Origin: Sphingomonas sp. TZW2008
GTDB taxonomy: Bacteria > Pseudomonadota > Alphaproteobacteria > Sphingomonadales > Sphingomonadaceae
Assembly: GCF_002117915.1 (NCBI RefSeq)
Contig: NZ_BDJB01000008.1
Coordinates: 186,001-250,000, forward strand
Direction: 5' to 3'
Length of the DNA: 64,000 bases
Position 1 is the stretch's first letter; every line of letters starts with the position of its first letter. The notes beneath the pieces are model-generated. The model was not told the DNA's origin, did no database searches, and worked only from the letters and a program-made list of their open reading frames with translations. The translations under genes and the position numbers were made by a program. Below, in pieces: positions 38,050 to 46,228 of this stretch.

Positions 38050-38244
38050 CAGCGATACGCCCAGCGTATCGCCAACGGCATGGGCGAACAGCGCCATCGA
38101 TCCGCCGGCGGTGAGCCCGCACAGGACGTAGCCGAGATATTGCATCATTGGCGGATTCGGGCGGCGGAGTTTCGCGTTGCGCGACGCGCCCGAGAAGATG
38201 AAGCTCACCAACAAACCGTACACAAACACCGCTGCGCCAGCCAT
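38032..38244 (-). CDS. Small membrane protein, convergent overlap
   Basis: A 70-residue protein with a hydrophobic N-terminal helix (AGAAVFVYGLLVSFIFSG) and a second helix (about 36-55). No known family was recognised. Its last 18 bases overlap the basic 3' end of the pseudouridine synthase gene on the other strand. Coding potential is supported by the two well-placed helices and by a GGAG upstream of the start; without comparative data it stays tentative. Confidence 0.55.
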   Translation of the reverse strand: MAGAAVFVYGLLVSFIFSGASRNAKLRRPNPPMMQYLGYVLCGLTAGGSMALFAHAVGDTLGVSLLPLAF

Positions 38245-38427
38245 TGCCGTTCCGTTCTCCGAACCATCTGGTTTCTGGAGGCCTGCCCCCCCGGGCCGCT
38301 CTCGCTATTCACTGCCGTAAACCATATCTCCGATGCGTAACCAAGAGGTTGACGGGCATTTGGCCCCGTTTCGGCATCACTTTGTCGTGGCTGGCGCACC
38401 GCAGCCGGACACGGCATATCGCGCGTG

Positions 38428-38640
38428 ATGACCTCTGATCCCGCCCGACCGCGCTGGCTCGCGCTGGTGCTCGTCCGCCTCATCGCCGCGAGCGTCGCGG
38501 TCCTCGGCGTCGTGCTACTCGCGAATGGCGATGAATTGTCGCGCAAGCTGCTCGGCGGCGCGATCGTCGTCGTCGCGCTGTGGACGATGGCGATCGTGCC
38601 GCGCGCGCTCGCCCATCGCTGGCGGAGCCCGATCGAATGA
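38428..38640 (+). CDS. Small membrane protein upstream of ATP12
   Basis: A 70-residue protein with two hydrophobic helices (about 10-30 and 42-60) joined by ANGDELSRKLLG, ending in a basic tail. The start is taken as the ATG at 38428; a GTG at 38425 is also possible. The stop overlaps the ATP12 start (ATGA), so the two genes form an operon. Function unknown. Confidence 0.68.
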   Translation: MTSDPARPRWLALVLVRLIAASVAVLGVVLLANGDELSRKLLGGAIVVVALWTMAIVPRALAHRWRSPIE

Positions 38641-39320
38641 AGCGCTTCTGGCAAGCGGTGACGATCGATGCCGACCGCGTCGTTCGCCTCGACGACCGCC
38701 CCGTGCGCACGCCAGGGCGCGTGCCGCTCGCGCTGCCAACCCCAGCGCTTGCCGCGGCGGTCGCGGACGAGTGGCGTGCCGTCACCGACACGATCGATCC
38801 GCGCGCGATGCCGCTCACGGGCCTCGCCAATGCTGCGATCGACCGAGTCGCGCCCGATCCTGCCGCCTTCGCGCGTGGCATCGCTGCCTACGCCGAAAGC
38901 GATCTGCTCGCCTATCGCGCCGAATCGCCCGCCGAACTCGTCGCGCGCGAGGCGGCGGCTTGGGATCCGCTGCTCGACTGGGCGGAGCGCCGCTACGACG
39001 TCCACTTCGTCCGCGTCGGCGGCATCATGCACCAGCCGCAGCCTGCGGCGACGATCGCCCGGCTGCACGAGGCGGTCGTCAGCCGCGATGCCTTCGCGCT
39101 GGTTGCGCTCCAACCTATCGTCACCATCACCGGCACGCTGGTCGGATCGCTAATGCTTTCCGAGGGCGCGATCGATCCCGACACGCTGTGGCACGCGGTG
39201 ACGGTGGACGAGACTTGGCAGGCCGAACAATGGGGCGAGGACGCGGAGGCGAGCGCGGCGCTTGCCGCGCGGCGGCGCGATTTCGACGCCGCGGTGCGCT
39301 TCCTGTCGCTGCTCGGCTAG
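38637..39320 (+). CDS. ATP12-type F1-ATPase assembly chaperone
   Basis: A 227-residue member of the ATP12 family, known from mitochondria and alphaproteobacteria, that helps insert the alpha subunit of F1-ATPase. The start MKRFWQAVTIDADRVV and the typical LDDRPVRTPGR, ESDLLAYRAESP and WDPLLDW stretches identify it. It begins inside the stop codon of a small membrane protein gene. A role in ATP synthase assembly is inferred from the family. Confidence 0.9.
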   Translation: MKRFWQAVTIDADRVVRLDDRPVRTPGRVPLALPTPALAAAVADEWRAVTDTIDPRAMPLTGLANAAIDRVAPDPAAFARGIAAYAESDLLAYRAESPAELVAREAAAWDPLLDWAERRYDVHFVRVGGIMHQPQPAATIARLHEAVVSRDAFALVALQPIVTITGTLVGSLMLSEGAIDPDTLWHAVTVDETWQAEQWGEDAEASAALAARRRDFDAAVRFLSLLG

Positions 39321-39325
39321 GCCCG

Positions 39326-39976
39326 CTACTTCAGCAGGCTACGGATGAAGCCGATGATGCCGGTCTGCCGCGAACGCTTGAGCCGTTCCGCCGCCAGGAT
39401 CGTGCGTACGTGCGCGAAACACTGGTCGAGATCGTCATTGACCAGTACATAGTCGTAGCCGTCCCAGTGGCTTACCTCGTTCGCCGCGCGTGCCATCCGC
39501 GCGTCGATCACCTGCATGCTGTCGGTCGCGCGCTTCTCCAGCCGGTCGCGCAGGACCGCCATCGACGGCGGCAGGATGAACACGCGCACGACATCGCCGC
39601 CGGCCAGCTGGTGCAGCTGCTGGGCGCCCTGCCAGTCGATGTCGAACAGGATGTCGCGGCCCTCGCTCAACGTGTGGAATACGTCGGACTTGGGGGTGCC
39701 GTAGCGATTGTCGAAGACGTGCGCCCACTCGAGGAACTCGTGATTCGCGACCATCTCGCGGAACCGCTCGAGCGAGACGAAATGATAGTCACGGCCATCC
39801 ACCTCGCCCGGCCGGATCGGCCGCGTCGTGTAGCTGACCGACATCGACAACTCGTCTTCGGCGGCGAGCAACTTCTTCGCGATCGTCGATTTGCCTGCCC
39901 CGGACGGCGAGGACAGAACGAACAGCACGCCGCGGCGGCGCATGCCGTGCGGATCGGACGGGGTGGAGGCGACCAT
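39326..39976 (-). CDS. gmk: Guanylate kinase
   Basis: Phosphorylates GMP to GDP. It has 216 residues from the ATG at 39976; an ATG at 39997 gives seven more residues. The P-loop SSPSGAGKST is at 22-31, and the GMP-binding stretch VSYTTRPIRPGEVDGRDY follows. The C-terminal region has NDDLDQCF, as is usual. The gene is tail-to-tail with ATP12, only 5 bases apart. Monofunctional in outline, no fused domain. Confidence 0.94.
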   Translation of the reverse strand: MVASTPSDPHGMRRRGVLFVLSSPSGAGKSTIAKKLLAAEDELSMSVSYTTRPIRPGEVDGRDYHFVSLERFREMVANHEFLEWAHVFDNRYGTPKSDVFHTLSEGRDILFDIDWQGAQQLHQLAGGDVVRVFILPPSMAVLRDRLEKRATDSMQVIDARMARAANEVSHWDGYDYVLVNDDLDQCFAHVRTILAAERLKRSRQTGIIGFIRSLLK

Positions 39977-40036
39977 GCGCGCTAGTGCCGCGCGCATGGT
40001 CGAAGCGTCAAGGCAACTGTTGCCTCAGCGAGCGTC

Positions 40037-40255
40037 TCAATAGCGCGACGTGCGGCCCGCCACCGTCTGCGACGCCTTGTGGCGATCGTACATCTTCTTG
40101 GCGAGATAGCCGCCGCCCAGGATCAGGCCCAGCGGGCCGGTACGGGTTGCTGCGCGCGCCGCGAGCATGCCGATCGCCGCACCTTTCAGGCCGCCGCGAC
40201 CGCGACGCTCGGTCATTTCCTTGCCGATGAGGCCGCCGATGATGCTGCGAAGCAT
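40037..40255 (-). CDS. Small basic glycine-rich protein
   Basis: A 72-residue protein starting MLRSIIGGLIGKEMTERRG (ATG at 40255). It has a basic, Gly-rich first half and a hydrophobic glycine-containing helix (PLGLILGGGYLAKKMYDRH), followed by a basic tail. It resembles small alphaproteobacterial membrane-associated proteins of unknown role. Lies between gmk and fumC on the same strand, with 44 bases from fumC. Confidence 0.6.
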   Translation of the reverse strand: MLRSIIGGLIGKEMTERRGRGGLKGAAIGMLAARAATRTGPLGLILGGGYLAKKMYDRHKASQTVAGRTSRY

Positions 40256-40299
40256 GGGTATGTTCCTTTCGTTGCGTCGGCTCAACAAGTCGCAGCAGT

Positions 40300-41691
40300 T
40301 CAGGTTCCGAGCATCGCCTCGGGGCGCACCACGCGGTCGAACGTCGGTTCGTCGACGAGGCCGAGCGCTACCCCCGCCTCGCGCAGCGTCAGCCCCTCGG
40401 CATGTGCGTGCTTGGCAATCTTGGCGGCATTGTCGTAGCCGATTTCGGGCGCGAGTGCGGTGACGAGCATCAGCGATCGATCAAGCAGGTCGGCGATGCG
40501 CCGCTCGTCTGCCTCCAGCCCATCGATGCAGCGCACGGCAAAGCTCTTCATCGCCACCGCCAGAAGGTCGATCGAGCGCAGCACCGCCGCGCCGATCATC
40601 GGCTTGAACACGTTAAGTTCGAGATGACCCTGCAACCCGCCGACGGTAATCGCGGCGTGATTGCCGATCACCTGCGCCGCCACCATGGTCAGCATCTCGA
40701 CCTGCGTAGGATTGACCTTGCCCGGCATGATCGAGCTGCCCGGCTCGTTCGCCGGCAGCACCAGTTCGCCGATGCCGCAGCGCGGGCCCGAGCCGAGTAG
40801 CCGCACGTCGTTGGCGATCTTGGTCAGCGCCACCGCCAGCGTATTGAGCGTCCCCGAAAGATCGACCAGCGGATCGTTGGAAGCGAGCGCCTCGAACGCG
40901 TTCTCCGCCGCGGCGAACGGCACGCCGGTGATCGCCGACAGCTCGGCGCAGAAGTCGCGCGCGAACTTGGGCGGTGCATTGAGCCCGGTGCCGACCGCGG
41001 TGCCCCCCTGCGCCACGCGCTGCGTACCCTGCTCCACCGCCGGCTCGATCCGTCGGCGGCAGCGATCGAGCTGGTTGGCATAGCCCGAGAATTCCTGCCC
41101 CAGCGTCAGCGGCGTCGCATCCTGCAGATGGGTGCGGCCGATCTTGACAATGTCGCTCCACGCCTGCGCCTTCGCATCGAGCGCGGCGTGCAGCCGATCG
41201 AGCGCGGGCAGCAGGCGCTGGCGGACGGCGAGCGTCGCCGCGATGTGCAGCGCGGTGGGAAACGAATCGTTCGATGATTGCCCGCGGTTGACGTCGTCGT
41301 TGGGATGGACGGGTACCTTGCCGCCGCGCGTTCCCGTCAGCGCCTCGTTGGCGCGCCCCGCAATCACCTCGTTGACGTTCATGTTGCTCTGCGTGCCGCT
41401 GCCCGTCTGCCAGATGACGAGCGGGAAATGATCGTCGAGCATCCCCGCCGCGACCTCCGCCGCGGCCGCCTCGATCGCCGCCGCCTTCGCGTCGTCCAGC
41501 CCATGCCGACGATTCACCCGCGCCGCAGCCTGCTTCACCAGCGCGAGCGCGTGAACGATGCCGATCGGCATCCGCTCGGCGGGCGGGAACGGGAAATTCT
41601 CGATCGAACGCTGCGTCTGCGCGCCCCAATAAGCGGCGGCGGGAACGTCGATCGGGCCGATCGAGTCGGTTTCGGTGCGCGTGTCGGTCAT
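40300..41691 (-). CDS. fumC: Fumarate hydratase, class II
   Basis: TCA-cycle hydration of fumarate to malate, cytosolic, iron-independent class. It has 463 residues from the ATG at 41691. The superfamily signature GSSIMPGKVNPTQVE is present near residue 320, with TGSGTQSNMNVNEV (about 100-113) and the HPNDDVNRGQSSND loop (about 130-143). The frame is open further upstream but that part does not resemble the family. Neighbour on the left is a small protein gene; on the right sspB. Confidence 0.95.
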   Translation of the reverse strand: MTDTRTETDSIGPIDVPAAAYWGAQTQRSIENFPFPPAERMPIGIVHALALVKQAAARVNRRHGLDDAKAAAIEAAAAEVAAGMLDDHFPLVIWQTGSGTQSNMNVNEVIAGRANEALTGTRGGKVPVHPNDDVNRGQSSNDSFPTALHIAATLAVRQRLLPALDRLHAALDAKAQAWSDIVKIGRTHLQDATPLTLGQEFSGYANQLDRCRRRIEPAVEQGTQRVAQGGTAVGTGLNAPPKFARDFCAELSAITGVPFAAAENAFEALASNDPLVDLSGTLNTLAVALTKIANDVRLLGSGPRCGIGELVLPANEPGSSIMPGKVNPTQVEMLTMVAAQVIGNHAAITVGGLQGHLELNVFKPMIGAAVLRSIDLLAVAMKSFAVRCIDGLEADERRIADLLDRSLMLVTALAPEIGYDNAAKIAKHAHAEGLTLREAGVALGLVDEPTFDRVVRPEAMLGT

Positions 41692-41782
41692 GCCGACTAG
41701 CTGGGGATGCGACGCATCCGAGTAAATGGTCGACGCCCGCGACGGCGAACGGTTCGCGACCGCGCCGCGATCGGAATGAGCA

Positions 41783-42277
41783 CTACTTCTTGCGCTTAAA
41801 ATCCACGCTGACGACGTTCGAGCCGTCCTCGGCCGGCTGGCTCGGCGTCCCGTCATTCTCCGCCGAATCGTGCGGCCCGGGGCCGTCACCGGGCCCCTCC
41901 TGCGCCTGGAAGCGCAGCTCGAAATTGACCGACGGATCGTGGAAGCCTGTGATCGCCGAGTAGGGAATGACGAGCTTCGAGGGCACCTGGTTGAAGCTGA
42001 GGCCAACGGAGAAGCGCTGATCGTCGACGGTCAGATCCCAGTAGCGGTTCTGCAGCACTATCGTCATCTCGTCCGGAAAGCGTTCGATCAGCCGCTGCGG
42101 AATGTCGACGCCCGACGCCTGCGTCTTAAAGGTGATGTAAAAATGATGCTCGCCGGGCAGCGCGCCGCCCTCGGCGACCGACCCGAGCACACGGCCGACC
42201 ACGGCGCGCAGCGCCTCCTGCACGATCTCGTCGTACGGAATCAGGCTATCGATTGAATGATCGTCCATCCGCGCCAT
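41783..42277 (-). CDS. sspB: SspB-type ClpXP adaptor protein
   Basis: Adaptor that delivers tagged proteins to the ClpXP protease. The 164 residues from the ATG at 42277 cover the SspB fold, with LPGEHHFYITFKT (about 44-56) and FSVGLSFNQVPSKLVIPYSA (about 92-111). The Pro/Asp/Gly-rich tail ends in NVVSVDFKRKK, the C-terminal ClpX-binding element. It matches the alphaproteobacterial SspB-alpha type. Divergent from hisB with a short shared 5' region. Confidence 0.88.
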   Translation of the reverse strand: MARMDDHSIDSLIPYDEIVQEALRAVVGRVLGSVAEGGALPGEHHFYITFKTQASGVDIPQRLIERFPDEMTIVLQNRYWDLTVDDQRFSVGLSFNQVPSKLVIPYSAITGFHDPSVNFELRFQAQEGPGDGPGPHDSAENDGTPSQPAEDGSNVVSVDFKRKK

Positions 42278-42341
42278 GGGTAACGGTGTGCCGCGCGCGG
42301 TCAAGATTGCATGAAATACCCGCTTCGCTATGTGCCCGCCG

Positions 42342-42929
42342 ATGCGCACCGCCACCATCCGCCGCGATACCAGCGAGACCAGGATCGCCGTCACCGTGAA
42401 CCTCGACGGCACCGGGGCTTATCGCGTGTCGACCGGCGTCGGCTTCTTCGATCACATGCTCGAACAGCTGTCGCGCCACTCGCTGATCGATCTCGACGTC
42501 GAAACCAAGGGCGATCTGCATATCGATCAGCATCATACGATCGAGGATACCGGCATCGCGATCGGCGAGGCGATCGCCCGCGCGCTCGGCGACAAGCGCG
42601 GCATTCGCCGCTACGGCGATGCGCTGTCGCCGATGGACGAGACGCTGACGCGCGTCGCGCTCGACATCTCGGGCCGCCCGTGGCTCGTCTGGAAGACCGA
42701 GTTCAGCCAGAAGCGGCTCGGCGAAATGGATACCGAGATGTTCAAGCACTGGTTCCACAGCTTCGCGCAAGCCGCTGGAATCACGCTGCATGTCGAGACG
42801 CTGCACGGCGAGAACAACCACCATATCGCCGAGAGCGCGTTCAAGGGGCTCGCCCGCGCGCTGCGTCAGGCGGTCGAGATCGATCCGCGCAAGGCGGACG
42901 CGATCCCCTCTACCAAGGGCGTTCTATGA
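42342..42929 (+). CDS. hisB: Imidazoleglycerol-phosphate dehydratase
   Basis: Histidine pathway dehydratase, 195 residues, monofunctional (no phosphatase domain). Manganese ligand motifs [14 protein letters not shown] (about 67-80) and [17 protein letters not shown] (near 160-176) are present. ATG at 42342 fits the usual N-terminus [10 protein letters not shown]; an ATG at 42330 adds four residues. Its stop overlaps the hisH start (ATGA). First gene of the his cluster, divergent from sspB. Confidence 0.95.
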   Translation: MRTATIRRDTSETRIAVTVNLDGTGAYRVSTGVGFFDHMLEQLSRHSLIDLDVETKGDLHIDQHHTIEDTGIAIGEAIARALGDKRGIRRYGDALSPMDETLTRVALDISGRPWLVWKTEFSQKRLGEMDTEMFKHWFHSFAQAAGITLHVETLHGENNHHIAESAFKGLARALRQAVEIDPRKADAIPSTKGVL

Positions 42930-43549
42930 CGCTGGCATTGGTCGACATCCAATCGGGTAATCTTCACTCGGTCGAGAATGCGCTGCGTGCCGCCGGCGCC
43001 GTCGACATCGTCGTGACAGCGGACCCGGCTGTGATCGCGGGGGCCGATCGCATTGTGCTGCCCGGCGTCGGGGCGTTCGGCGCGTGTGCCGCCAACCTTC
43101 GCGCGGTCAATGGACTCGAGGCCGCGCTACGCCGCCGCGTCCTCGACGAGCGCACGCCGTTCCTTGGCATCTGCGTAGGCATGCAGTTGCTCGCCGAGCG
43201 CGGCGAGGAGTTGGGCCAGCATCGCGGGCTCGGCTGGATCGCCGGCAGCGTGCGACGCGTCGATCCTGCCGGCAGCGACGCCAAGGTGCCGCACATGGGC
43301 TGGAACGACGTCGTCCCGCTTGTCGATCATCCGCTGATCGCGCGCGGCGAGGCGTATTTCCTGCACAGCTATGCTTTCGAGGGCGAGGGCGATGGCGAAG
43401 GTGGGGATGTGATCGCGCGCACCGACCACGCCGGCCCGGTCACCGCTGCGATCGGCCGCGACAATATCGTTGGCGTCCAGTTCCACCCCGAGAAGAGCCA
43501 GCGCTACGGCCTCGATCTTCTCGCCCGCTTCCTGGAGTGGCAGCCGTGA
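42926..43549 (+). CDS. hisH: Imidazole glycerol phosphate synthase, glutaminase subunit
   Basis: Glutamine amidotransferase that supplies ammonia to HisF. It has 207 residues. The nucleophile C83 is in [10 protein letters not shown], and the His-Glu pair is in VQFHPEKSQ near the C-terminus. It starts inside the hisB stop codon and its own stop overlaps the hisA GTG start, so translation of the cluster is coupled. HisF is encoded two genes downstream. Confidence 0.95.
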   Translation: MTLALVDIQSGNLHSVENALRAAGAVDIVVTADPAVIAGADRIVLPGVGAFGACAANLRAVNGLEAALRRRVLDERTPFLGICVGMQLLAERGEELGQHRGLGWIAGSVRRVDPAGSDAKVPHMGWNDVVPLVDHPLIARGEAYFLHSYAFEGEGDGEGGDVIARTDHAGPVTAAIGRDNIVGVQFHPEKSQRYGLDLLARFLEWQP

Positions 43550-44280
43550 GCCTCATCGTGTTTCCCGCGATCGATCTGAAGGGCGGCCAAGTCGTGCGCC
43601 TTGCCGAAGGCGACATGGATCGCGCCACCGTTTACGGGGACGATCCGGCCGCACAGGCGATGCTGTTCGCCGAGGCGGGCGCCGGTCACCTTCACGTCGT
43701 CGATCTCGACGGCGCCTTCGCCGGCGAGAGCCGCAATGGCGATGCGGTGCGCGCGATCGTCAGCCGTTTTCCTGGTCACGTCCAGCTCGGCGGCGGGATC
43801 CGCACGCCGCAGAGCGTCGAGCAGTGGTTCGGCGCTGGCGTCGCGCGCGTCGTGATCGGCACCGCGGCGCTCGAGAACCCGCAGTTCGTGCGAGACATGG
43901 CCGCGGCATTCCCCGGCGGCATCGTCGTCGCGGTCGACGCGCGCGACGGCATGGTCGCGACCAAGGGCTGGGCGGACGTCTCGACCACCAGCGCGGTCGA
44001 TCTCGCCCGCCGCTTCGAGGATGCCGGCGTCGCCGCGCTGCTGTTCACCGATGTCGGCCGCGATGGCCTGCTCAAAGGCTGCAACGTCGAGGCAACGGTC
44101 GATCTGGCGCGCGCCGTGTCGATACCGGTCATCGCCAGCGGTGGCGTCAAAGGTATCGCCGAAATCCATGTACTTGCGCTGCATAACCGTAACGGGATCG
44201 AAGGTGTCATCACCGGGCGGGCGCTATACGACGGTCGACTTGACCTCGCGGCAGCGCTTAGCGTGGCGGCGGCGGCGTGA
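43546..44280 (+). CDS. hisA: ProFAR isomerase
   Basis: Phosphoribosylformimino-AICAR phosphate isomerase, a (beta/alpha)8 barrel of 244 residues. The catalytic aspartates are in [14 protein letters not shown] (near residue 9) and LFTDVGRDG (near 169). The GTG start at 43546 overlaps the hisH stop, and its stop overlaps the hisF start (GTGA). Paralogue of the following hisF. Confidence 0.95.
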   Translation: MSLIVFPAIDLKGGQVVRLAEGDMDRATVYGDDPAAQAMLFAEAGAGHLHVVDLDGAFAGESRNGDAVRAIVSRFPGHVQLGGGIRTPQSVEQWFGAGVARVVIGTAALENPQFVRDMAAAFPGGIVVAVDARDGMVATKGWADVSTTSAVDLARRFEDAGVAALLFTDVGRDGLLKGCNVEATVDLARAVSIPVIASGGVKGIAEIHVLALHNRNGIEGVITGRALYDGRLDLAAALSVAAAA

Positions 44281-45038
44281 GCGTTCGCGCGCGGGTGATC
44301 CCGTGCCTCGACGTTGCGGGCGGCCGCGTGGTCAAAGGCGTGAACTTCGTCGACCTCGTCGATGCGGGCGATCCCGTCGAGCAGGCGCGTGCCTATGACG
44401 CCGCCGGCGCCGACGAGCTTTGCTTCCTCGATATCAGCGCCAGCCACGAGGGGCGCGACACGATCCTGGACGTCGTCCGGCGCACCGCGGCGGTTTGCTT
44501 CATGCCGCTGACGGTCGGCGGCGGTGTGCGCTCGGCGGAAGATGCGCGCGCGCTGCTGCTCGCCGGAGCGGACAAGGTCGCGGTCAACTCCGCCGCGGTC
44601 GCGCGTCCCGAAGTCGTCGCCGACATCGCCGAGCGGTTCGGCAGCCAGTGCTGCGTCGCCAGCGTTGATGCGCGCCGCGTCGGCGATGGGTGGGAGGTGT
44701 TTACCCACGGCGGCCGTCGCGCCACCGGGATCGATGCCGTCGCACACGCGCTCCGCCTCGCTGATCTCGGCGCGGGTGAGATCCTGCTGACCTCGATGGA
44801 TCGCGACGGCACCCGCGACGGCTACGATCTCGATCTCGTCCGCGCGATCGCCGATCGCACCGGCGTGCCCGTCGTCGCGTCGGGCGGCGTCGGTAGCCTC
44901 GACCATCTCGTCGCCGGGATCGTCGAAGGCCACGCCTCCGCGGTGCTTGCCGCCTCGATCTTCCACTTCGGGGAGGCGACGATCGCCGACGCGCATCGCG
45001 CGCTGGCGAACGCCGGCGTACCCGTGCGCGCTCACTGA
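44277..45038 (+). CDS. hisF: Imidazole glycerol phosphate synthase, cyclase subunit
   Basis: Makes imidazoleglycerol phosphate and AICAR together with HisH. It has 253 residues. Catalytic aspartates are in [17 protein letters not shown] (near residue 11) and [14 protein letters not shown] (near 130). The GTG start overlaps the hisA stop. The next gene is a small secreted or membrane protein, not hisI. Confidence 0.95.
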   Translation: MSVRARVIPCLDVAGGRVVKGVNFVDLVDAGDPVEQARAYDAAGADELCFLDISASHEGRDTILDVVRRTAAVCFMPLTVGGGVRSAEDARALLLAGADKVAVNSAAVARPEVVADIAERFGSQCCVASVDARRVGDGWEVFTHGGRRATGIDAVAHALRLADLGAGEILLTSMDRDGTRDGYDLDLVRAIADRTGVPVVASGGVGSLDHLVAGIVEGHASAVLAASIFHFGEATIADAHRALANAGVPVRAH

Positions 45039-45091
45039 TCGTTTACGCCGTGCGGCTATCTCGAGGGTCGCTACGGAAAAGGACGCGCCCC

Positions 45092-45289
45092 TTGTTGAAG
45101 CTTCTGGTGCTGCCCCTCCTACTCGCCTGGCCCGCCTATGCCGACAACGGCCATTCGGGCGTCGCGACGGCGCGCACTGGTCCCGAGCTGTCGGACGCGG
45201 CGCTGTTCGTCGCCGCCGCGCTCGCGGTGTGGCTGACGCGGCGCGCGCTCCGCAACCGCGCTCGCCGGGATGCGCGCCGCAGAGGTTGA
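45092..45289 (+). CDS. Small exported protein with PEP-CTERM-like tail
   Basis: A 65-residue protein, if the TTG at 45092 is the start (AAAAGGA lies about 8-14 bases upstream); a GTG at 45050 would add 14 residues. It has an N-terminal signal peptide (LVLPLLLAWPAYA|DN), a short middle, then GPELSDAALFVAAALAVWLTRR and a basic tail RNRARRDARRRG. The order proline-containing motif, hydrophobic helix, basic cluster is the layout of PEP-CTERM-type sorting signals, although the motif here is PELSD rather than PEP. It sits between hisF and hisE in the same direction. Function unknown. Confidence 0.6.
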   Translation: MLKLLVLPLLLAWPAYADNGHSGVATARTGPELSDAALFVAAALAVWLTRRALRNRARRDARRRG

Positions 45290-45320
45290 CCTTCGCCGCG
45301 CCAGCCGCCACCCCCGCCCC

Positions 45321-45656
45321 ATGGCCGAAGACACGCTGGACCGCCTCCAAGCCACGATCCGCGCGCGCAAGGATACGCCCGCGGTACGCTCCTACACCGC
45401 CAGCCTGTTCTTCCAGGGACGGCACAAGATCGCGCAGAAGCTCGGCGAGGAAGCCGTCGAGACGGTGATCGCCGCCTGCTCGGGTGACGATGCGAAGATC
45501 GTGCCCGAGGCCGCGGACCTCATCTTCCACCTCCTCGTCCTGCTCGCCGACGCCGGTCTCGGCCTCGACGACATCCGCCGCGAACTCGAACGTCGCGAGG
45601 GTCAGTCGGGGCATGACGAGAAGGCCGGCCGCCCGCTCTCCTTCCGCCCCGAGTAA
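45321..45656 (+). CDS. hisE: Phosphoribosyl-ATP pyrophosphatase
   Basis: Second step of histidine synthesis, cleaving pyrophosphate from phosphoribosyl-ATP. It has 111 residues and the MazG-like fold with KLGEEAVETVIAACSGD and EAADLIFHLLVLLADAG, whose Glu/Asp residues bind magnesium. ATG at 45321. It follows the small exported protein gene by 31 bases and precedes the HIT gene by 17 bases. Confidence 0.93.
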   Translation: MAEDTLDRLQATIRARKDTPAVRSYTASLFFQGRHKIAQKLGEEAVETVIAACSGDDAKIVPEAADLIFHLLVLLADAGLGLDDIRRELERREGQSGHDEKAGRPLSFRPE

Positions 45657-45673
45657 GGATCAAAGGACCGCCG

Positions 45674-46066
45674 ATGCCCGTCGATGCCACGCAGCCGTAC
45701 GACGATCAGAACATCTTCGCGCGCATCCTGCGCGGAGAGATCCCGTCGAAGACGGTATATGAAGACGAGCACGCGCTCGCCTTCCACGATATCGCGCCCT
45801 GGTCGCCGACGCACATCCTCGTCATTCCGAAGGGTGCCTATGTCAGCTGGGACGATTTCTCTGCGCGCGCGAGCGACGCGGAGATCGCCGGCTTCGTCCG
45901 CGCGGTTGGCCATGTCGCGCGCACGGCGGGGCTTGTCGAACCGGGCTATCGCCTACTCGCCAACACTGGTCCCCACAGCCACCAGGAGGTGCCACACCTC
46001 CACGTCCACATCCTCGCCGGCCGCCCGCTTGGGCCGATGCTGGCGCAGAACGACGGGCGCGGCTGA
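45674..46066 (+). CDS. HIT-family nucleotide hydrolase
   Basis: A 130-residue histidine triad protein of the HinT type, probably cleaving adenosine phosphoramidates. The triad reads HLHVHIL (near residue 108), and NIFARILRGEIPSKTVYED and PTHILVIPKGAY are the usual family stretches. Placement right after hisE is common in alphaproteobacteria by memory. Cytosolic. Confidence 0.92.
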   Translation: MPVDATQPYDDQNIFARILRGEIPSKTVYEDEHALAFHDIAPWSPTHILVIPKGAYVSWDDFSARASDAEIAGFVRAVGHVARTAGLVEPGYRLLANTGPHSHQEVPHLHVHILAGRPLGPMLAQNDGRG

Positions 46067-46228
46067 TCGCGCCGATCCTCGCCTGAGGCGCCGATCCGTC
46101 ACCGAAATGTCGCACATCGGCGGCCGTCGTACGGCTCAAACCCGGCTCGGGGATTGCGCCGGAGCGATTGCCCGCTAGGCTCGCGCAATAAAGCATCAAG
46201 GTCGCCGGGGAGCGGCCAAGGGAGAATT

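Noticed and set aside
43776..45614. 612-residue open frame antisense to hisA/hisF
   Set aside because: Covers several confident his genes on the other strand and has no recognisable domain.
46123..46135. GCCGT-CGT-ACGGC repeat before the permease gene
   Set aside because: Five-base arms in GC-rich DNA are expected by chance.
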